Assembly (NCBI GenBank): GCA_963732765.1
Contig: CAVTAS010000010.1
Span: 62,001 to 126,000, forward strand
From: JANYHF01 sp963732765
GTDB lineage: Bacteria; Pseudomonadota; Alphaproteobacteria; Rhizobiales; Hyphomicrobiaceae
DNA length: 64,000 nucleotides
Reading direction: 5' to 3'
Shown here: piece after piece, positions 62,554 to 64,000 of the stretch
How positions within the stretch are numbered: the stretch's first letter is position 1
Layout of the letters: each line of letters begins with the position of its first letter
Translations under genes and position numbers: made by a program
Notes under the pieces: model-generated
Databases searched by the model: none
What the model saw: only the letters and a program-made list of their open reading frames with translations
Told to the model about the DNA's origin: nothing

Positions 62554-64000
62554 ATGACCGCACTTGAAACTCGTCGCGGCGCCTCCGAACCGAACCGCAG
62601 CACGTCGGTCGCCTCGGCCTTGCGCGCCGCCATCTATCTGCGCGTGTCGACCGGCCGCCAGGCCGAACACGACCTGTCGATCCCGGACCAGAAAGCGCAA
62701 ACCGTCGCATGGGTCAGGCAGCGCGGTTGGAGCGTCGTGGCTGAATATGTCGAACCGGGAGCCTCAGCCACCGACGACAAACGCCCGCAGTTTCAGCGCA
62801 TGATTGAGCGCGCCTGCGACGGCGAGAATTCGTTCGACATCATCGTCGTGCATTCCCTATCGCGCTTCTTTCGTGATGCGTTTGGGCTTGAGTTCTACCT
62901 CCGCAAGCTTGCCAAACATGGCGTCAAGCTAGTTTCGATCACTCAAGAGCTGGGCGATGATCCGGCGCAAAACATGATGCGACAAGTGATTGCGCTGTTC
63001 GACGAATATCAGTCCAAGGAGAATGCCAAGCACGTGCTGCGCGCGATGAAGGAGAACACGCGCCAGGGATTTCTGGAACGGCTCGCGTCCGCCGGTTGGC
63101 TACACGATCGTCGAAGCGGAACGGCGGGGCACACGGGCAAGAAGAAGCTCGCGATTGATCCCATAGAGGCCGAGACGGTTCGCCTTGTCTTTCGATTGTT
63201 CATGGAAGGCGACCAAGGTTCCGGGCCGAAAGGAGTGAAAGCAATTGCCAGCTGGCTGAACGAACACGGCCACCGCACACGCAATGGCGGACTGTGGGGC
63301 CTGGGCCGCGTTCACGAGCTTCTGACTAACCCCGTCTATGGCGGCCGCCAACGCTTCAATCGGATGGACTCTAGAACACGCCGGCTCAAATCCGAGGCCG
63401 AACACGTCTATTGTGATGCCGCTGAGATCATCAGTCCGGCAAGTTTCGACGCGGTACAGCGTAGGCTCAAATCCCGCAACCCGAAGGTGACACCGCCGAG
63501 AACTGTAAGCGGTCCGATCCTGTTAACCGGGCTGGCGATCTGCGCAACGTGCGGCGGCGGAATGACTTTGCGGGCTGGTACGTCACGAACCGGGCAGGTC
63601 TACCGCTACTACTCATGCGTCACCGCCATGAAAAATGGCAAGACCGCATGCGTTGGACGGTCAATCCGTATGGACAAGCTCGATACGTTGGTGATGCAGC
63701 ATCTGGCCGATCGCCTGCTTGATCCGCAACGCCTTGTAGAAATGTTGTCGACACTGGCAGGACGCCGCGCGCAAAAGCAGGCTTCAGTTGACAAGCGCAT
63801 CACTGCGCTTGCGCGCGAAGCCGAGAACGCCGAGGAGCGGTTGCGGCGGCTGACAAACTCGTCGAGGACGGCCACGCCGAGTTGGACGACATCCTCAAGG
63901 ATCGGACTTGTCATTGAAAGCAGGTCGGAACGCAGGCATTGGCAGCGCTCGACCGAGCCAGTTCAGCAACCAGCCCGGCAGAAGACCTCACGCCGTTGGC
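62554..64000 (+). CDS. Large serine recombinase (resolvase/invertase family), partial
   Basis: At least 482 residues, open to the window edge. AAIYLRVSTGRQAEHDLSIPDQ near 25-46 has the catalytic Ser (position 32), HSLSRFFRDAFGLEFYL the Arg/helix region, then the recombinase domain (KAIASWLNEHGHRTRNGGLWG), a zinc ribbon (AICATCGGGM and CVTAMKNGKTACVG) and a coiled coil. Family members integrate or excise phages and integrative elements. Near 63850-63960 the expected tail (KLVEDGHAELDDILKDR) appears in a different frame, so single-base errors or mutations break the end. Confidence 0.9.
   Translation, partial: MTALETRRGASEPNRSTSVASALRAAIYLRVSTGRQAEHDLSIPDQKAQTVAWVRQRGWSVVAEYVEPGASATDDKRPQFQRMIERACDGENSFDIIVVHSLSRFFRDAFGLEFYLRKLAKHGVKLVSITQELGDDPAQNMMRQVIALFDEYQSKENAKHVLRAMKENTRQGFLERLASAGWLHDRRSGTAGHTGKKKLAIDPIEAETVRLVFRLFMEGDQGSGPKGVKAIASWLNEHGHRTRNGGLWGLGRVHELLTNPVYGGRQRFNRMDSRTRRLKSEAEHVYCDAAEIISPASFDAVQRRLKSRNPKVTPPRTVSGPILLTGLAICATCGGGMTLRAGTSRTGQVYRYYSCVTAMKNGKTACVGRSIRMDKLDTLVMQHLADRLLDPQRLVEMLSTLAGRRAQKQASVDKRITALAREAENAEERLRRLTNSSRTATPSWTTSSRIGLVIESRSERRHWQRSTEPVQQPARQKTSRRW

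Noticed and set aside
1..64000. CRISPR arrays, rRNA and tRNA genes
   Set aside because: I found no regularly spaced repeat units, no cas genes and no cloverleaf-like or rRNA-like sequence.

Overview
The window is mostly GC-rich DNA from an alphaproteobacterium, probably a Hyphomicrobiales or Rhodospirillales-type soil or water organism. This rests on gene content and codon style: many ABC importers for sugars and amino acids, a PrtD-type type I secretion operon with an RTX substrate, a Blh/DUF442 sulfide-detoxification cluster, and DUF2277, DUF6064, Uma2 and CbpA/CbpM genes. Species cannot be set from the sequence alone.

Layout. 1-2.9 kb: start of an MBL-fold beta-CASP-like hydrolase, two conserved unknowns, and a CbpA/CbpM co-chaperone pair. 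3.3-6.9 kb: sulfide/persulfide cluster (Crp/Fnr-type regulator, DUF6691 YeeE/YedE-like permease half, persulfide dioxygenase-like hydrolase, DUF442 phosphatase/sulfurtransferase, TSUP permease). 7.2-14.7 kb: minus-strand type I secretion operon (RTX protein, ABC exporter with an extra N-terminal membrane domain, short HlyD adaptor, TolC). 15.5 kb: remnant of a group II intron maturase. 16-18.6 kb: ferredoxin-flavin reductase and amidohydrolase. 18.8-41.9 kb: a large carbohydrate region with a ribose-type ABC importer plus RraA, two MalK/UgpC-like ATPases, a FucU mutarotase, ribokinase, FGGY kinase, an M42 peptidase between the kinases, a Tat-exported binding protein with two permeases, and a convergent five-gene importer whose binding-protein gene is frameshifted. 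42.3-51.9 kb: heme-degrading-domain (UPF0303) protein, HigBA-like toxin-antitoxin, DUF2277, secreted beta-propeller, creatininase, LivMHFG without LivK, a 3-hydroxyacyl-CoA dehydrogenase, and a C-terminal SLAM-like barrel.

From about 52 kb the bacterial coding becomes degenerate: an unknown gene and a broken Hsp70-superfamily gene (53.0-54.1 kb). From about 54.2 to 60.0 kb the DNA changes abruptly. The + strand is almost free of cytosine over long stretches (two C in 54301-54960), interrupted by blocks of balanced composition that hold short minus-strand reading frames, including a WD40-repeat fragment at 58.2-58.8 kb. A 30-base motif recurs at both ends of this segment (56.25 and 59.98 kb). 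It looks eukaryotic or otherwise foreign; an assembly join is the leading mundane explanation, and a real transferred segment is the exciting alternative. GC-rich bacterial DNA returns after 60 kb with a possible ISAzo13-like transposase remnant, a 21-bp perfect hairpin, an unknown ORF and a large serine recombinase that runs off the window with frame breaks near its end.

How the genes fit together: the main bacterial theme is uptake and catabolism of an unidentified sugar or polyol, with three ABC systems around a small set of kinases and isomerases. Secretion of an RTX protein and removal of sulfane sulfur are separate modules.
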